Shown: in pieces, positions 3,600 through 5,734 of the stretch
How the letters are laid out: every line of letters starts with the position of its first letter
Numbering within the stretch: position 1 is the stretch's first letter
Assembly (NCBI GenBank): GCA_027621895.1
Contig: JAQCAK010000145.1
Span: 1 to 5,734, forward strand
Direction of reading: 5' to 3'
Length of the DNA stretch: 5,734 nt
Source: Pseudomonadota bacterium
Lineage (GTDB): Bacteria > Pseudomonadota > Gammaproteobacteria > Pseudomonadales > Azotimanducaceae
Translations under genes and position numbers: made by a program
The notes under the pieces: generated by a model
Databases searched by the model: none
Seen by the model: only the letters and a program-made list of their open reading frames with translations
Told to the model about the DNA's origin: nothing

Positions 3600-5734
3600 A
3601 AACACTGCCGATCAGCGCGAGAAGACGATTCTCCACCCTCGCGATCATCCTGATGGCCTGTACCATCCTGTGGCTGGCCTGGACCAGCCAGCAGCGCGCT
3701 TTACTGGGCTGGATACTGGCCAGGCAAACGGGGCAGGCGGTTCAGATCGAACATCTGGACAGGTTCACCCTGGGATCCACGATCGGTGTATCCGCCAGGG
3801 GCATCGAGATCACAGGCGACCCCCATCAAATCAGCATTGCCGAACTTGCACTGTCATTGCAGACCCTGCCCTTGCTTACCCGCGGTGAACTGAGATTTGA
3901 GTCCCTTGCAACCCGGGGCCTGCGGATCGCAGTGCGAAGTGATGAGCGCGAGTCGCCTGCCGGGTTATCCCTGTCTGACCTCCCTTACTTTTCCTCACTG
4001 TCGGTGACTGACGCCAGCATCCGATACCAGTCAGACGACCAGGACATCCAACTGACCATCCGATCACTGGTGGGTAATCCCCTGCCCGGGGGTGATCTGC
4101 AATTCTCCCTGGATGGGACACTCAACGGTCACAGCCTCACACTTCTCGCCAGACTGCCTGCGACCCTGTCCACGGCTTCACCCGACCCGGTCAGCATTGA
4201 TCTGAACTGGGGGCAGATAACCGGCAACCTCACGGGACTGATCGGGCATCCGGCTACCGGCAGGGGGTCGGACCTTAAAGTATCTGTCAGCGCACCCCGT
4301 TCCCGGGCGCTGCTCGACGCCCTTGGAATTCCCGAGATGCGCGACGGACCGCTGCAGATTAACGCCCGGCTGCTGGATCTGGGCTCAACCCTGAACCTGG
4401 AGTCACAGGCTGCTATCGGGGATTTCAGGATTGCACTCTCGGGCACAGCAGCCGATATCTCAATGAATCGAGCCGAGGCCCGGTTCTCCGTCAGCGGACC
4501 GTCGCTGTTCGAGGCGGGAGCGACACTGGACTACCCTGGATTCGAATCACTGCCTTTCAGCGCCACTGGCAATATCAGCCGCAGTGGCACGCACCTTTCA
4601 CTGAAGCAGGTCACACTGAAGCTGGCTGAAGGCAGCATGTCCCTTCAGGCAGATCTGCCCGAATACCCGGCGATGACCCATATGACTATGGACCTCAGCG
4701 GCAAGGACTTCAGCTCAACCATCCTGCAACCCCTGATGGGGCGGTGTGAATTGCCCGACACACCCTTCAACTGGCAGGCCAGCCTGCAGCGTCGTGGCAC
4801 GAGGAATCAAGATCTGACAGCAACGCTGAGCAGTTCGGGACACCGGCTAAAGATTGAAGGCAGCTTGTCCTGGTCTGCAACGGTGGCTCGCCCGGACCTG
4901 CGGATTTCCAGCGAGGGTTTTACCCTGTCACAGCTGGGATCGTGTTTTGGCATCGCGGATCTGCCTGACCAGGGCACGACTTTCAGTGCGCACGTTGTTG
5001 GCGAGGAACAAGCGTTGACGCTCTCCGGGATTGAAGGCACCTCGGGCAACCTGACGCTGGACGGTGATATCAAACTGAAGCGGAAGCCTGGTGACAGCGA
5101 GCAGGCACTGGAGGTCGAGCTGCGACTGCAGTCATCCAACCTGCAAGAATCGGTTAAAGCCTTCACAGCAGCACCCGTGACCTTCTACGACTCTCCCGCC
5201 AGCGTCAGCTTCAGCGTTGCGGGCACAACCGGTAACCTCAAGCTCCGCCAGGCGGAGTTCAACGTCGGCGACGCGAAAGGCAGCGTCAGTGGCAGCGTGG
5301 GTCAACTGACAACCCTGGCAGGACTGGACCTGTCGTTCAGCTTCGAGGGCGAGGATTTAAACCGGATTTTAGTCGACCCGGAACGCCCGGATACAGCACC
5401 CGTGCCTTTCGATGTAACGGGATCGGTGAAAAGCAACGGTGAGGACTGGGAAGTTGAAGGCGTTGAGGTGGGTATCGCGCAGACCCGTCTCAAGGTCAGC
5501 GGAAACGTTCCCCGCAACCGACAGCTTTCAGGTCTCCGCCTGGAACTGGCCGCCACAGGGAAGAACCTGGACAACTCGCTGGGACCCTGGCTGTCCCAGC
5601 CGGTTCCAAACCTGCCTTTCGAGATGAGCAGTACGCTGCAGTTCGACAATGACAATGTGTCGGTGGTTCTGGATGCCGACGTCGGCGGGCACAGCCTGAA
5701 GGCAGACCTGCTTGTCGACAATCCGCCGGATTAC
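3593..5734 (+). CDS. AsmA-like envelope protein, N-terminal 714 residues (runs off the right edge)
   Basis: This reading frame is open without a stop from the GTG at 3593 to the end of the window. It fits the AsmA/TamB/YhdP superfamily: inner-membrane-anchored periplasmic proteins with long beta-rich, groove-like bodies that, in the studied members, help move phospholipids to the outer membrane. A basic N-terminus (R10-R12) precedes one membrane anchor at about 14-31. Residues 43-112 follow the AsmA pattern of a short helix, then QTGQAVQIEHL, a GVSARGIEI strand and ISIAELALSLQTLPLL. From about 228 onward, units of some 65-70 residues recur, each with an S-G/S-x-[SFL]-x-x-L-type turn and alternating polar/hydrophobic strands. 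There is no alternative ATG before codon 21 (3653), which is inside the anchor. Start context is weak; see the overlapping mini-ORF. It is divergent from GtrA, with 69 bases between them. The C-terminus, and hence the exact subfamily, is not visible. Confidence 0.8.
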   Translation, partial: MTKTLPISARRRFSTLAIILMACTILWLAWTSQQRALLGWILARQTGQAVQIEHLDRFTLGSTIGVSARGIEITGDPHQISIAELALSLQTLPLLTRGELRFESLATRGLRIAVRSDERESPAGLSLSDLPYFSSLSVTDASIRYQSDDQDIQLTIRSLVGNPLPGGDLQFSLDGTLNGHSLTLLARLPATLSTASPDPVSIDLNWGQITGNLTGLIGHPATGRGSDLKVSVSAPRSRALLDALGIPEMRDGPLQINARLLDLGSTLNLESQAAIGDFRIALSGTAADISMNRAEARFSVSGPSLFEAGATLDYPGFESLPFSATGNISRSGTHLSLKQVTLKLAEGSMSLQADLPEYPAMTHMTMDLSGKDFSSTILQPLMGRCELPDTPFNWQASLQRRGTRNQDLTATLSSSGHRLKIEGSLSWSATVARPDLRISSEGFTLSQLGSCFGIADLPDQGTTFSAHVVGEEQALTLSGIEGTSGNLTLDGDIKLKRKPGDSEQALEVELRLQSSNLQESVKAFTAAPVTFYDSPASVSFSVAGTTGNLKLRQAEFNVGDAKGSVSGSVGQLTTLAGLDLSFSFEGEDLNRILVDPERPDTAPVPFDVTGSVKSNGEDWEVEGVEVGIAQTRLKVSGNVPRNRQLSGLRLELAATGKNLDNSLGPWLSQPVPNLPFEMSSTLQFDNDNVSVVLDADVGGHSLKADLLVDNPPDY
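4274..5734 (+). repeat. Degenerate protein repeats of about 65-70 residues in the AsmA-like protein
   Basis: Seven units begin near residues 228, 293, 365, 434, 505, 577 and 646. Recurring openings include VSVSAPRSRALL, FSVSGPSLFEAG, DLSGKDFSSTIL, ISSEGFTLSQLG, LQSSNLQESV, FEGEDLNRIL and AATGKNLDNSLG. Most are followed after 10-20 residues by a P-F-type turn and then by paired strands. Boundaries are by eye. The repeat is at protein level only; I see no DNA-level repetition. Confidence 0.55.

Noticed and set aside
3876..5721. Four minus-strand open frames (3876-4121, 4129-4446, 4807-5166, 5302-5721)
   Set aside because: All lie antisense to the continuous 714-codon AsmA-like frame and encode Ser/Arg/Pro-rich, low-information sequences. 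The + frame is stop-free over 2.1 kb and shows a membrane anchor and repeats.

Overview
The window is a gene-dense stretch of GC-rich DNA (roughly 55-60% by eye), probably from a diderm proteobacterium, most likely a gammaproteobacterium. Three things point that way: an AsmA-type envelope protein, a periplasmic chalcone-isomerase-like protein, and a hybrid-kinase-type receiver domain. I cannot name the genus. I see no RNA genes, insertion sequences or CRISPR arrays, and no gene-free stretch longer than about 85 bases.

Layout from left to right. At 1-364 (+) lies the C-terminal receiver domain of a protein that begins outside the window, probably a hybrid histidine kinase. It meets tail to tail, with a 20-base overlap, a two-gene minus-strand unit. 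That unit is a short chalcone-isomerase-like secreted protein (1551-1168), followed one base later by a multi-pass membrane protein of unknown function (1166-345). Divergent from this unit is a GT-C-type membrane glycosyltransferase of the bacterial TMTC/TPR kind (1633-3084, +). It overlaps tail to tail by 26 bases with a GtrA-family membrane protein (3523-3059, -). Divergent from GtrA, a large AsmA-like protein starts at a GTG (3593) and runs off the right edge with 714 codons visible.

Almost every product here acts at the cell envelope. GtrA-type proteins are thought to move polyprenyl-phosphate-linked sugars across the inner membrane, and GT-C enzymes use such lipid-linked donors on the periplasmic face. 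The two may therefore form a glycan-modification pair, although no GtrB-type synthase is visible. AsmA-family proteins are linked to phospholipid traffic between the two membranes. These functional links are inference from family membership and adjacency.

The points most worth a second look are: (1) the chalcone-isomerase-like gene keeps both ends of its domain but seems to lack the middle, and a perfect 7-bp inverted repeat sits exactly at the apparent junction; (2) the convergent GT-C/GtrA pair; (3) the uncertain N-terminus of GtrA, where a better-looking small ORF lies in another frame; (4) the roughly 70-residue repeats in the AsmA-like protein. I did not find convincing evidence of a wholly new system.
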